Shown: one piece after another, positions 36,825-43,546 of the stretch
How the letters are laid out: the number at the start of each line of letters is the position of its first letter
Position numbering within the stretch: the stretch's first letter is position 1
Origin: Ornithinibacillus halophilus
GTDB lineage: Bacteria; Bacillota; Bacilli; Bacillales; Amphibacillaceae
Length of the DNA stretch: 43,546 nucleotides
NCBI RefSeq assembly: GCF_900129485.1
Contig: NZ_FQVW01000026.1
Coordinates: forward strand, 1-43,546
Direction of reading: 5' to 3'
Translations under genes and position numbers: made by a program
Notes under the pieces: model-generated
Database searches by the model: none
Seen by the model: the letters and a program-made list of their open reading frames with translations, nothing else
What the model was told of the DNA's origin: nothing

Positions 36825-37478
36825 TTGCTAGCTTTAGATCATATCGTATTTGCTGGTAAAAACGCAGAAGAAGCAAGTCAAAGATACGGAAGCAAATTTG
36901 CGATTAAAGCAATTAAAGGTGGCGAACATGAAAATTGGGGGACTTATAACTATTTGGCGTACTTCTCTAATCATAGTTATATCGAATGGATGGGGATTCA
37001 AAATGAAGAGGTTGCTGAAAATAGCAACAACCCACTTATTCAACATCTAATACATCATATCAAGAATGGAGAACCTGGTCCATTTCAAATTGCTCTTAGA
37101 ACCGATCAAATGAATGATTACATTAATCATTTTAAAAAGAACAATATCGCCTTTAAAGGGCCTTTTGAAGGACATAGAATTAGACCAGATGGTACAGAGT
37201 TAAAATGGCGAATGCTATTTCCTAGTTATGACTATACAAAGGAAATGCTACCATTTCTAATTGAGTGGGATGAACCAATTCGATTAACTGGACCAAATGT
37301 TGCCAGTTTATCGAATCCTCAAGCAATTACTGATATTTATTATGGTGGTGTTGATAAAGAAGTCTTTGCTCACATATATCAATTAAAACCGAGACGCTTA
37401 CTAAAAAACCAGTTAACAATTCAAAATACAAAGATACATTTTAACAAGGAGCGATTACTACAATTCCATTTAGCTTAA
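36825..37478 (+). CDS. VOC-superfamily (glyoxalase-like) protein
   Basis: 217 residues with the Glyoxalase_3-type pattern: LDHIVFAGK at the N-terminus (metal-ligand His position), a WGTYNYLAYF strand, YIEWMG, and a second module with GPFQIALRT. The start is TTG at 36825, eight bases after AGGGAG; the GTG within that site is too close. Enzyme activity cannot be told. It is divergent from the response-regulator operon and preceded by a perfect 19-bp palindrome. Confidence 0.78.
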   Translation: MLALDHIVFAGKNAEEASQRYGSKFAIKAIKGGEHENWGTYNYLAYFSNHSYIEWMGIQNEEVAENSNNPLIQHLIHHIKNGEPGPFQIALRTDQMNDYINHFKKNNIAFKGPFEGHRIRPDGTELKWRMLFPSYDYTKEMLPFLIEWDEPIRLTGPNVASLSNPQAITDIYYGGVDKEVFAHIYQLKPRRLLKNQLTIQNTKIHFNKERLLQFHLA

Positions 37479-37940
37479 TGGGGTGCAGGGAAAGTTGCTT
37501 GTCCCAGGTGGGGCGCGGGGACAGGTTCCTGTCCCAAATAAGTATAAGTTGCTTGTCCCAGCGTTCTATATTGGTATGTAGTGCTAGGATCTTCGTGTTC
37601 TAGTGCTTTTTCTTGCAAAATAGAGGAATGTCGTTCCACCTTATAATCCAAGCGGTCCATGGTTCCTCTATTTCTCCAAAAAGCGCCTTTTTCATGGTGC
37701 AAAGGGGCCCTCATTCCCCTATTCCTCAATTTCCCTGCTTTTTTACACCGAAATCAGCAAATAGCGGAACCACAATCCCTTTCCTTTACTTTTTCCTGTG
37801 TTTTTTTAAATAAAGGAATGTCGTTCCACCTCAAAATCCAAGCGACCATGGTTCCTTTATTTCATCAAATGTAGTAACAGTTAGCCCCCTATAAAGCTCA
37901 AACCAGCCTATTCTCCGTATATCCTTTGACATTCAAACCA
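37479..37940. repeat. Repeat-rich spacer between VOC gene and cadC
   Basis: No gene. Contains GTTGCTTGTCCCA twice (about 37495-37507 and 37549-37561) flanking a perfect GGGACAGG/CCTGTCCC palindrome (37518-37535). It also holds a direct repeat of about 51 bp (37623-37674 and 37813-37863), with GGAATGTCGTTCCACCT, AATCCAAGCG and CCATGGTTCCT as shared blocks, and an AGCGGAACCACAATCC relative of the 33.5-kb repeats near 37755. Confidence 0.75.
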
Positions 37941-37955
37941 TCACTTGAATATACT
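37926..37955 (+). promoter_or_regulatory. Promoter of cadCA
   Basis: TTGACA (37926-37931), 18-bp spacer and TATACT (37950-37955), followed at once by the CadC operator. Confidence 0.75.
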
Positions 37956-37959
37956 TTAA

Positions 37960-37975
37960 TCAAACAGGTATTTGA
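37960..37975. promoter_or_regulatory. CadC operator
   Basis: TCAAACA-GG-TATTTGA is a 7-2-7 inverted repeat with one mismatch, close to the Staphylococcus cad operator core (TCAAATA..TATTTGA). It lies at the expected transcription start, so bound CadC would block the promoter. Confidence 0.8.
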
Positions 37976-37996
37976 ATGAGGGGAGTTTTTTTATAG

Positions 37997-38365
37997 ATGG
38001 CCAAAGATATTTGTGAAGTAACTTGTATTCACACTGATAAAGTAGATCAGGTGAAAAAGCAGTTAGGTAAGTTACCAATTCTTAAAATTTCTGCATTATA
38101 TAAGCTGTTAGCTGATCCAAACCGCTTGCAAATTGCATATGCACTAACCCTGGAAGATGAGTTATGTGTATGTGACATTGCAAATATTATTGGGGCTACA
38201 ACAGCGACCACATCACATCATTTGCGACAATTGCACAAAGCAGAGATTGCTACCTATCGAAAAGAAGGGAAACTTGTATACTACTCTTTATCCGATTCAA
38301 CAACAAAACTCCAAATATTAAATACGATTAGGCAGTTAAAGGGGATTACAAATTATGCAGGATAA
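37997..38365 (+). CDS. cadC: CadC, ArsR/SmtB-family metal-responsive repressor
   Basis: 122 residues. The type-1 Cd/Pb/Zn site of CadC is complete: Cys6 and Cys10 at the N-terminus and Cys57 and Cys59 in ELCVCD, each one less than in S. aureus CadC (7, 11, 58, 60). The winged-helix recognition part is [18 protein letters not shown]. Metal binding should release the operator at 37960-37975. It overlaps cadA by 11 bases. Confidence 0.95.
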   Translation: MAKDICEVTCIHTDKVDQVKKQLGKLPILKISALYKLLADPNRLQIAYALTLEDELCVCDIANIIGATTATTSHHLRQLHKAEIATYRKEGKLVYYSLSDSTTKLQILNTIRQLKGITNYAG

Positions 38366-40457
38366 CAGTCAGCAAAAAGTATTTCAGGTCCAAGGAATAT
38401 CATGTGCTAACTGCGCTAAAACCTTTGAGAAAAACATTCAACGTATGGAAGGTGTGCGAGAAGCGGAGGTCAATTTTGCTGCATCTAAGGTCACCGTATT
38501 AGGAGAGGCAACGGCAAATGATATTGAAAAAGCTGGGGCCTTCGAAAATATAAAAGTAGTTCATGATGATTTAGAAGACACCGGAAAGAAAGAGCCTTTT
38601 TTCATTCGCTACGATCGCCTAATCTTGGCTAGTATACTAATAATCTTTGGCATTGTAGCTATAAATCTATTCGACGGATCCCACTATTTAACTATTTTGC
38701 CATTTGCATTATCCATTCTAATTGGTGGAATTAAGTTATTGCGGGCTGGTTTGGTGAATTTAACTCGATTACAGTTTGACATGAAAACCCTTATGACCAT
38801 TGCAGTTATTGGAGCGGCCATTATTGGAGAATGGATGGAAGCTGCAATTGTCGTCATATTATTTGCTATCAGTGAAGAACTTGAAACCTACTCCATGGAT
38901 AAAGCGCGTGCCTCTATCCGATCACTTATGAGCATAGCGCCAAAAGCTGCTACTATTATTAGAAATGGTCAAGAGCAGAAACTCCATATTAAGGATATTT
39001 TGATAGGTGACATCATGCTAGTCAAACCTGGGGAAAAACTTGCTATGGATGGAGTAGTTATTAAAGGTACCTCATCCATTAATCAAGCTCCTATAACGGG
39101 GGAATCAATTCCAGCTGAAAAGCACATCAATGATGTAGTATATGCTGGAACAATCAATCAAAATGGCTTTCTAGAAGTCAAGGTTACTAAAAGGTCAGAA
39201 GATACAACCATTGCTAAAATCATCCACTTAGTGGAAGAAGCACAGGGAGAAAGAGCACCTTCTCAAGCCTTTGTCGACCGTTTTGCAGCATATTATACAC
39301 CGATTATTATGGGAATTGCATTACTAGTTGCCATCACTCCTCCACTGTTCTTTGGAGGTTTGTGGGAAACTTGGGTTTATCAAGGTCTAGCTGTACTAGT
39401 TGTTGGTTGTCCATGTGCACTAGTCATCTCAACACCAGTTGCAATTGTAACGGCAATTGGTACAGCCGCAAAAAACGGGGTTCTCGTAAAAGGTGGCGTC
39501 TATCTTGAACAAATTGGTGCATTAAAGGCAATTGCCTTTGATAAAACAGGAACATTAACAGAAGGGAAACCTGTTGTAACAGATATCAAATTCTTTAAGG
39601 ATAACCAAGAAGAAACCCTTCAGATCTTAGCTGCGCTAGAAAGTAAATCACAGCACCCACTGGCTGAAGCAATTATCAACGAGGTGCAAAATAGAAATAT
39701 TTCTTATCAACATCTTGTCATTAACAATTTTGAAGCCATTCAAGGAAAAGGGATACAAGGGGAAATAAACGGAAAGCAATATTATTTAGGTACACCGAAG
39801 TTATTTAATACGATTGAAGATGATATTGAGAATGTTATCCACCGATTTCAGCAATCTGGTAAAACCATCATGATCCTTGGTACAGATCAAGAAATTTTTG
39901 CATTTGTTGCTTTAAGAGATGAACCTAGAGATGAAAGCAAAAACGTGATTCAACACCTTCACCAATTAGGTATACATCATTCGGTTATTCTCTCAGGTGA
40001 CCATCCAGAAACAGCTCGTGCATTAGGAAAAGAACTAGCAGTAACTGAAGTTAAAGGTGGCTTATTACCAGAAGATAAACTTCAATATATTAAGAATTAC
40101 CAAAATCAATATGGAAATATTGCGATGATTGGTGATGGAATGAATGACACCCCTGCTCTAGCTACTTCAAATGTTGGAATTGCTATGGGGACTGCAGGAA
40201 CAGATAGTGCATTAGAAACGGCAGATGTTGCCCTTATGGGGGATGATTTAAGAAAACTTCCTTTCACGGTGAAACTAAGCAGAAAAGCACTTTCCATTAT
40301 CAAACAAAATATCACCTTCTCTATAGGAATTAAGTTATTCGCACTTCTTCTAGTCATTCCAGGATGGCTAACCCTATGGATTGCAATTTTTGCAGATATG
40401 GGAGCAACACTATTAGTAACGCTAAACGCATTACGATTATTGAATGTGAAAGAGTAG
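38355..40457 (+). CDS. cadA: CadA, Cd/Zn/Pb-exporting P1B-type ATPase
   Basis: 700 residues, pumping Cd(II)/Zn(II)/Pb(II) out of the cell. One HMA domain with Cys17 and Cys20 in SCANC; membrane pair 1 near 85-130; actuator-domain TGES; transport-site Cys352-Pro-Cys354; phosphorylated Asp396 in [11 protein letters not shown] dipeptide of the nucleotide domain in [18 protein letters not shown]. The CPC and GDGMND motifs with the CadC partner support divalent metals over copper. Translationally coupled to cadC. Confidence 0.95.
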   Translation: MQDNSQQKVFQVQGISCANCAKTFEKNIQRMEGVREAEVNFAASKVTVLGEATANDIEKAGAFENIKVVHDDLEDTGKKEPFFIRYDRLILASILIIFGIVAINLFDGSHYLTILPFALSILIGGIKLLRAGLVNLTRLQFDMKTLMTIAVIGAAIIGEWMEAAIVVILFAISEELETYSMDKARASIRSLMSIAPKAATIIRNGQEQKLHIKDILIGDIMLVKPGEKLAMDGVVIKGTSSINQAPITGESIPAEKHINDVVYAGTINQNGFLEVKVTKRSEDTTIAKIIHLVEEAQGERAPSQAFVDRFAAYYTPIIMGIALLVAITPPLFFGGLWETWVYQGLAVLVVGCPCALVISTPVAIVTAIGTAAKNGVLVKGGVYLEQIGALKAIAFDKTGTLTEGKPVVTDIKFFKDNQEETLQILAALESKSQHPLAEAIINEVQNRNISYQHLVINNFEAIQGKGIQGEINGKQYYLGTPKLFNTIEDDIENVIHRFQQSGKTIMILGTDQEIFAFVALRDEPRDESKNVIQHLHQLGIHHSVILSGDHPETARALGKELAVTEVKGGLLPEDKLQYIKNYQNQYGNIAMIGDGMNDTPALATSNVGIAMGTAGTDSALETADVALMGDDLRKLPFTVKLSRKALSIIKQNITFSIGIKLFALLLVIPGWLTLWIAIFADMGATLLVTLNALRLLNVKE

Positions 40458-40502
40458 AGATAATATATGTGGTGTTGTGGAGGAACCCATGAATATCTGA
40501 AA

Positions 40503-40716
40503 GGACATTTATTCCTCTATTTTTATCTTTTTGCTACTTTTTACATTTTTTGGGACATATATTCCTTTATTCCTTATATATTGTGGCCTTTCAGGTTAGT
40601 TTTCATGAATTAACGGAACAATTGTCCAATGCACTAGTAATTTCAATGTTCTTGGCAAATTAACGGAATAATTGTCCGAAACCCGTTGTTAGTGGACTTT
40701 CAGGCTAGTTTTCATG
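40503..40716. repeat. Direct repeats between cadA and ydbP
   Basis: Three paired units: CTTTCAGG.TAGTTTTCATG at about 40587-40607 and 40697-40716; ATTAACGGAA.AATTGTCC at 40609-40627 and 40660-40678; and a GGACAT.TATTCCT unit near 40503 and 40553. No gene in the 299-bp gap. Confidence 0.7.
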
Positions 40717-40723
40717 TTTAAAA

Positions 40724-40753
40724 AGAAGCGCCTAATATTTAATAGGCGCTTCT
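40724..40753 (-). terminator. Terminator of ydbP
   Basis: A perfect 11-bp AGAAGCGCCTA stem with an 8-base loop, followed on the minus strand by a T-run. Confidence 0.88.
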
Positions 40754-40756
40754 ACT

Positions 40757-41077
40757 TTATCCTAATTGTTGGTGTAAGAATTCTGTAACGGAATCAGGAG
40801 TCTTTGTGTAAGCACTATGTTGGTGTGCTTTCTTTTCTCCATTTTGGAAAATTAAAATGCCAGGGATTCCCATTACTTCATACTTTTCAGCAATCCCTTT
40901 AATTTCATCGCTGTTTACTTCATACCATTTATAATTATTAAATTCTTCTAAGATGCCATCAATAAACATGTTCATTCGTTTACAGTCAGGACACCAATCA
41001 GCATAAAATTTTACGATGACTGGCTCTTCGCTATTTATGATTTCATTAAACTGTTCTTCCGTTTGAATATGTTCCAT
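40757..41077 (-). CDS. ydbP: Thioredoxin-like protein YdbP
   Basis: A 106-residue thioredoxin fold with the redox motif WCPDC (Cys29, Cys32) and cis-Pro in MGIPG. The sequence is close to what I recall of B. subtilis YdbP, including KFYADWCPDC and NMFI. Cytoplasmic disulfide reductase candidate; physiological partner unknown. Likely cotranscribed with the upstream DUF368 gene (67-bp gap). Confidence 0.9.
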   Translation of the reverse strand: MEHIQTEEQFNEIINSEEPVIVKFYADWCPDCKRMNMFIDGILEEFNNYKWYEVNSDEIKGIAEKYEVMGIPGILIFQNGEKKAHQHSAYTKTPDSVTEFLHQQLG

Positions 41078-41144
41078 CCTTCAACACTCCCATCTATTTT
41101 ATCCTTATTGTATCGATTATTCCCATACTTGTCTTATAGTTTGC

Positions 41145-41960
41145 TTATTCCTTATACTCCACTTTTCCCAACACATAAGCAACAAATAATCCAATGGCAA
41201 ACGTTGCCACACTAAAACCTACAATAGTCATTTCTGTTGGCCATCCAGGGAAGATAGCAAATACCGAACCAATAACTAGACCTATTATCATCGCAAATGT
41301 ACCTGTATGATAATTCGTTAAAAAGAAATTAATAATCTTACTCATAGAAAGAATACCAAAAAGAATCCCAAAACCGACAACGATAATGATGTCTAACTGC
41401 AAGTCACTTATGGCTGCGATAACCGTATAATAAGCACCCATTACTAGTAAAAGGAAAGCACCACTGATTCCTGGTAAGATCATCGCAGCACTAGCTATAA
41501 ACCCTGAAAAGAATAATAATAGATATGTTTTTAAAGTGAAGTCTTGGATAACTGCTTCTTCTGCTTCTTGTAAAAAACCAATGGAAGCAACAATGCCAGT
41601 ACCAATGATTAGGAGGACAATATGTTTCCATTTAAATTTTCTTCTAGCATCTGCTTGCTGAAATAAATGTGGTAAAATCCCTAAAATTAATCCCAAAAAG
41701 AAAAAATTCGTAGGAATTGGATAGTTATCAAATAAAAACTTAATCAATTTTGCAAGTGAAAAAATGGCAATAACTACACCTATCCCTAATGGAATTAAGA
41801 AACTAAGATGTTTTTTCCATTCCCTGCTAAATATACCGTTGATAGCAGCTATCAAACGATCATAAATACCTAATAATACAGCAATTGTACCTCCACTTAC
41901 ACCCGGGATCGTATCACTAGCTCCCATCAATATTCCTCGATAAATATTTTTCCATTCCAT
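41145..41960 (-). CDS. DUF368 membrane protein (PopT-type undecaprenyl-phosphate translocase candidate)
   Basis: 271 residues with about eight hydrophobic helices. The family signature is present twice: GASDTIPGVSGGTIAVLLGIY at the N-terminus (residues 13-33) and AAMILPGISGAFLLLVMGAYY near 157-177, an internal repeat. DUF368 proteins (PopT) were reported, with DedA proteins such as UptA, to recycle undecaprenyl phosphate across the membrane, PopT being important at alkaline pH. That would fit an alkali- or salt-adapted host (inference). Upstream of ydbP in one probable operon. Confidence 0.88.
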   Translation of the reverse strand: MEWKNIYRGILMGASDTIPGVSGGTIAVLLGIYDRLIAAINGIFSREWKKHLSFLIPLGIGVVIAIFSLAKLIKFLFDNYPIPTNFFFLGLILGILPHLFQQADARRKFKWKHIVLLIIGTGIVASIGFLQEAEEAVIQDFTLKTYLLLFFSGFIASAAMILPGISGAFLLLVMGAYYTVIAAISDLQLDIIIVVGFGILFGILSMSKIINFFLTNYHTGTFAMIIGLVIGSVFAIFPGWPTEMTIVGFSVATFAIGLFVAYVLGKVEYKE

Positions 41961-42074
41961 TTTTTTATCTCCTTCTATTGTTAACTAACTGTAAGTCATA
42001 CGTTTGGTATGTATTTCTAAACTTGTCTTTCTTACTCTATGTAAAATGCTACAACTAATATTACCAAAATTCAC

Positions 42075-42104
42075 TTGCAATTTATAGTCAGAGTTCTATA
42101 TAAT
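42075..42104 (+). promoter_or_regulatory. Promoter of the padR-DUF1129 operon
   Basis: TTGCAA (42075-42080), an 18-bp spacer and a perfect TATAAT (42099-42104). Predicted start near 42111. Confidence 0.75.
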
Positions 42105-42113
42105 AGATATAAG

Positions 42114-42170
42114 CTACTTTGCATTACAAGGTAGCTGTTATTTTAAGAATGTATCTTGCATTACAAGGTA
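42114..42170. promoter_or_regulatory. Two tandem PadR-type operator boxes
   Basis: Box 1 at 42114-42134 (TACTTTGCATTACAAGGTA core) and box 2 at 42152-42170 (TATCTTGCATTACAAGGTA) share TTGCATTACAAGGTA and are each imperfect palindromes of the form ACYTTG...CAAGGT. They lie 38 bp apart between the start site and the ribosome site, as expected for autorepression. Confidence 0.75.
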
Positions 42171-42179
42171 GGTATGGAA

Positions 42180-42509
42180 ATGTCATTACGAAGCCAGTTA
42201 CTTAAAGGGATATTAGAAGGGTGCATACTCGCTATTATTAATCAGCAAACTGTATATGGTTATGAATTATCTGTAAAGCTCCAACAGTTTGGATTAACTG
42301 ATGTAAGTGAAGGATCCATTTATCCCATTCTCCTTCGTTTACAAAAGGAGAAGTTAATTGAAGGTACTTTAAAAGAGTCTCCATCAGGACCTAAACGAAA
42401 ATACTATCACCTAACTAAAGAAGGTCAAGAGGCACTGAAAGAATTTATCATTCAATGGGATTCTGTAAAAATCCCCGTAGACAACATTCTAGAAAAGGGA
42501 GGGAATTAA
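42180..42509 (+). CDS. PadR-family transcriptional regulator
   Basis: 109 residues: winged helix with LKGILEGCILAIINQQTVYGYELS and the SEGSIYPILLRLQKEKLI recognition region typical of PadR, and GPKRKYYHLTKEG wing. The ATG at 42180 lies seven bases after AGGTAGG; the frame extends back to a TTG inside the operator, which is not used. It is followed two bases later by a DUF1129 gene, a common PadR pairing, in which the regulator probably represses its own operon. Confidence 0.92.
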   Translation: MSLRSQLLKGILEGCILAIINQQTVYGYELSVKLQQFGLTDVSEGSIYPILLRLQKEKLIEGTLKESPSGPKRKYYHLTKEGQEALKEFIIQWDSVKIPVDNILEKGGN

Positions 42510-42511
42510 AA

Positions 42512-43198
42512 TTGCATTCTAAAGAAATTATCGAATTAAACAATCATTTACGTGAAGAACTTACTGAAGAGAATAAAAAGCTCTACGAAAATATGATTAT
42601 TTATATCCGTACAACTTCTAACAAATCGGAACAACAAACCGAAGAAGTATTACTAGAAATACTAGAACATTTTGTTCAAGCGCAGAAAGATGGTAAAACT
42701 GCTTCTGAAATCTTCGGAAACAATATAAAAGAATATTGTGATGAAATTATTCATGAGATTCCTGGTGAGAAACGCAACAAGAATATAAAATTTGGATTAT
42801 TCATTGGCATTCAGTATCTAGCCTTAATTAGTTTCATTTTCGGAGTGACTAGTTTTGGAATCAACTACTTCTTTGATCTAGGATCGAATGTTCTTACTTT
42901 TTCCGTCGGTTCCGGGCTTGTTGTAATCGGATGTTATTTATTATTACTATATCTTTTAGTAAAAATAATCTTTAAGATGATTCAAAAAACAACCTTTCTA
43001 AACATTAAAAAATGGGTAGAGTTTTTACTGACTTGGTTGTTTTTAACTGCATATATCACATTATTCTATTTCATTCCAAAACTTATCCCATCATTTGGAA
43101 CAACCCTGTCTATCCCAATCATTGCATTAGGGGTAATAGGTGGAGTTCTATATCTGGGTACTATTGTTGTAGATAGGAAATTACGATTCACTAAATAG
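42512..43198 (+). CDS. DUF1129 family membrane protein
   Basis: 228 residues: a soluble helical N-terminus of about 85 residues (ELNNHLREELTEENKKLYENM, charged) followed by four membrane helices near 90-115, 125-150, 165-190 and 195-220. DUF1129 proteins are of unknown function and are often paired with PadR regulators, as here. The TTG start at 42512 follows GGGAGGG by eight bases; an alternative frame start at 42455 would lie inside padR. Confidence 0.86.
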   Translation: MHSKEIIELNNHLREELTEENKKLYENMIIYIRTTSNKSEQQTEEVLLEILEHFVQAQKDGKTASEIFGNNIKEYCDEIIHEIPGEKRNKNIKFGLFIGIQYLALISFIFGVTSFGINYFFDLGSNVLTFSVGSGLVVIGCYLLLLYLLVKIIFKMIQKTTFLNIKKWVEFLLTWLFLTAYITLFYFIPKLIPSFGTTLSIPIIALGVIGGVLYLGTIVVDRKLRFTK

Positions 43199-43436
43199 AG
43201 GTTGGGACATAACTAAAAAGTCATTGCCAAAGACGAACAATTTGCTAGCTAAGCGGAGGGAATATACGTAGACTCCTGTGGGAGCAAAGGCATCGGTGAG
43301 ACCCCACAGTGCGATAGCACGAGGAGGCTCACCAGCCGCCCACGGAAAGCGAAGTATATTTCCGTAGCGATGATTTTTACCAAACATAACATTGTTCGGG
43401 TTTGTGCTTTATTAGAATACTTTTGTCCCAGCCTCT
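43197..43436. repeat. 240-bp extragenic element with terminal inverted repeats
   Basis: Bounded by AGAGGTTGGGACA and TGTCCCAGCCTCT (one mismatch), with interior GACTCCTGTGGGA, GACCCCACAGTGCGATAGCACGAGGAGG-type blocks and other complementary parts. I recognise the family as a dispersed noncoding repeat of Bacillaceae genomes. It encodes nothing; a 68-codon frame inside is incidental. It fills exactly the gap between two convergent stop codons. Confidence 0.82.
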
Positions 43437-43546
43437 TATCCTTCTATAAACTCCAATTCTGGCAACCATTGCGCCATGTGTTCCTTAATTTCCTCATAGT
43501 GATAGCTTGCATTCGGTAAGTCACTTTCTGTTAGTTGGTACATTGG
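43436..43546 (-). CDS. C-terminal end of an unidentified protein (cut by the window edge)
   Basis: An open frame enters from the right edge and stops at 43436, giving 36 residues with QLTESDLPNASYHYEEIKEH and a final LPELEFIEG. It is convergent with the DUF1129 gene and separated from it by the repeat element, whose last base overlaps the stop codon. Too little is present to name a family. A 35-residue gene starting at the ATG at 43543 is also formally possible. Confidence 0.6.
   Translation of the reverse strand, partial: PMYQLTESDLPNASYHYEEIKEHMAQWLPELEFIEG

Noticed and set aside
33498-40716. CRISPR array made of the repeated units in the gaps
   Set aside because: Units vary in sequence, orientation and spacing, there are no uniform spacers, and no cas gene is present.
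43181-43387. A 68-codon minus-strand frame in the terminal repeat
   Set aside because: It lies inside a known type of dispersed noncoding element and has no ribosome site.

Overview
The window is low-GC Firmicute chromosome, most likely from a moderately halophilic or alkaliphilic member of the Bacillaceae (Oceanobacillus/Virgibacillus-like). This rests on AGGAGG-type ribosome binding sites, frequent TTG and GTG starts, and a gene order that runs, inverted, through the Bacillus subtilis ydb-ydc-rsb-sigB region. The genus is an inference from protein character and gene order; no database search was run.

Layout. 1-670: five tRNA genes (Gln, Asp, Glu, Ser, Asn) on the minus strand behind a near-consensus promoter; the leader carries an orphan copy of the 5' part of tRNA-Asn. 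670-6436: SprT-like protein, a haem catalase (plus strand), a short-chain dehydrogenase, and Tex. 6552-11700: the complete sigma-B module rsbR-rsbS-rsbT-rsbU / rsbV-rsbW-sigB-rsbX, with a recognisable sigma-B promoter built into the end of rsbU. 11830-17063: the mazEF (ndoAI-ndoA) toxin-antitoxin pair, alr, a YdcC-like lipoprotein, a decayed nnr gene (NAD(P)H-hydrate repair) and acpS. 17232-21924: rhomboid protease, the PH-domain pair ydbT-ydbS, and the RNA helicase cshA with a long structured leader.

22.4-40.5 kb is an accessory block placed between cshA and ydbP, where B. subtilis has murF and ddl. It holds an EamA transporter, a DegV protein, an esterase, a YppG-like protein, an EcsAB/YthPQ-type ABC exporter, a phnD-phnC-phnE-phnE uptake operon followed by a cytoplasmic nucleotidase, a two-component system with a double-PepSY protein ending in an almost pure aspartate tail, a glyoxalase-like protein and a cadCA metal-efflux operon. 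Its spacers are rich in short extragenic repeats. 40.7-43.5 kb: thioredoxin-like ydbP, a DUF368 membrane protein, a PadR-DUF1129 pair under tandem operator-like boxes, and a 240-bp inverted-repeat-bounded element separating two convergent genes.

How it fits together: the stressosome (RsbR/RsbS) releases RsbT, which activates the phosphatase RsbU; RsbU dephosphorylates RsbV, which draws RsbW off sigma-B, and RsbX resets the system. The mapped promoter would give sigma-B autoregulation of rsbV-rsbW-sigB-rsbX. The phn block looks like capture of an organophosphorus compound followed by intracellular dephosphorylation. No phage, insertion sequence, CRISPR array or defence island was recognised. 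The most unusual items are regulatory or decayed sequences: the tRNA-half leader, the sigma-B promoter/hairpin arrangement, the cshA leader, the dead nnr, a perfect 19-bp palindrome, and the repeat families.
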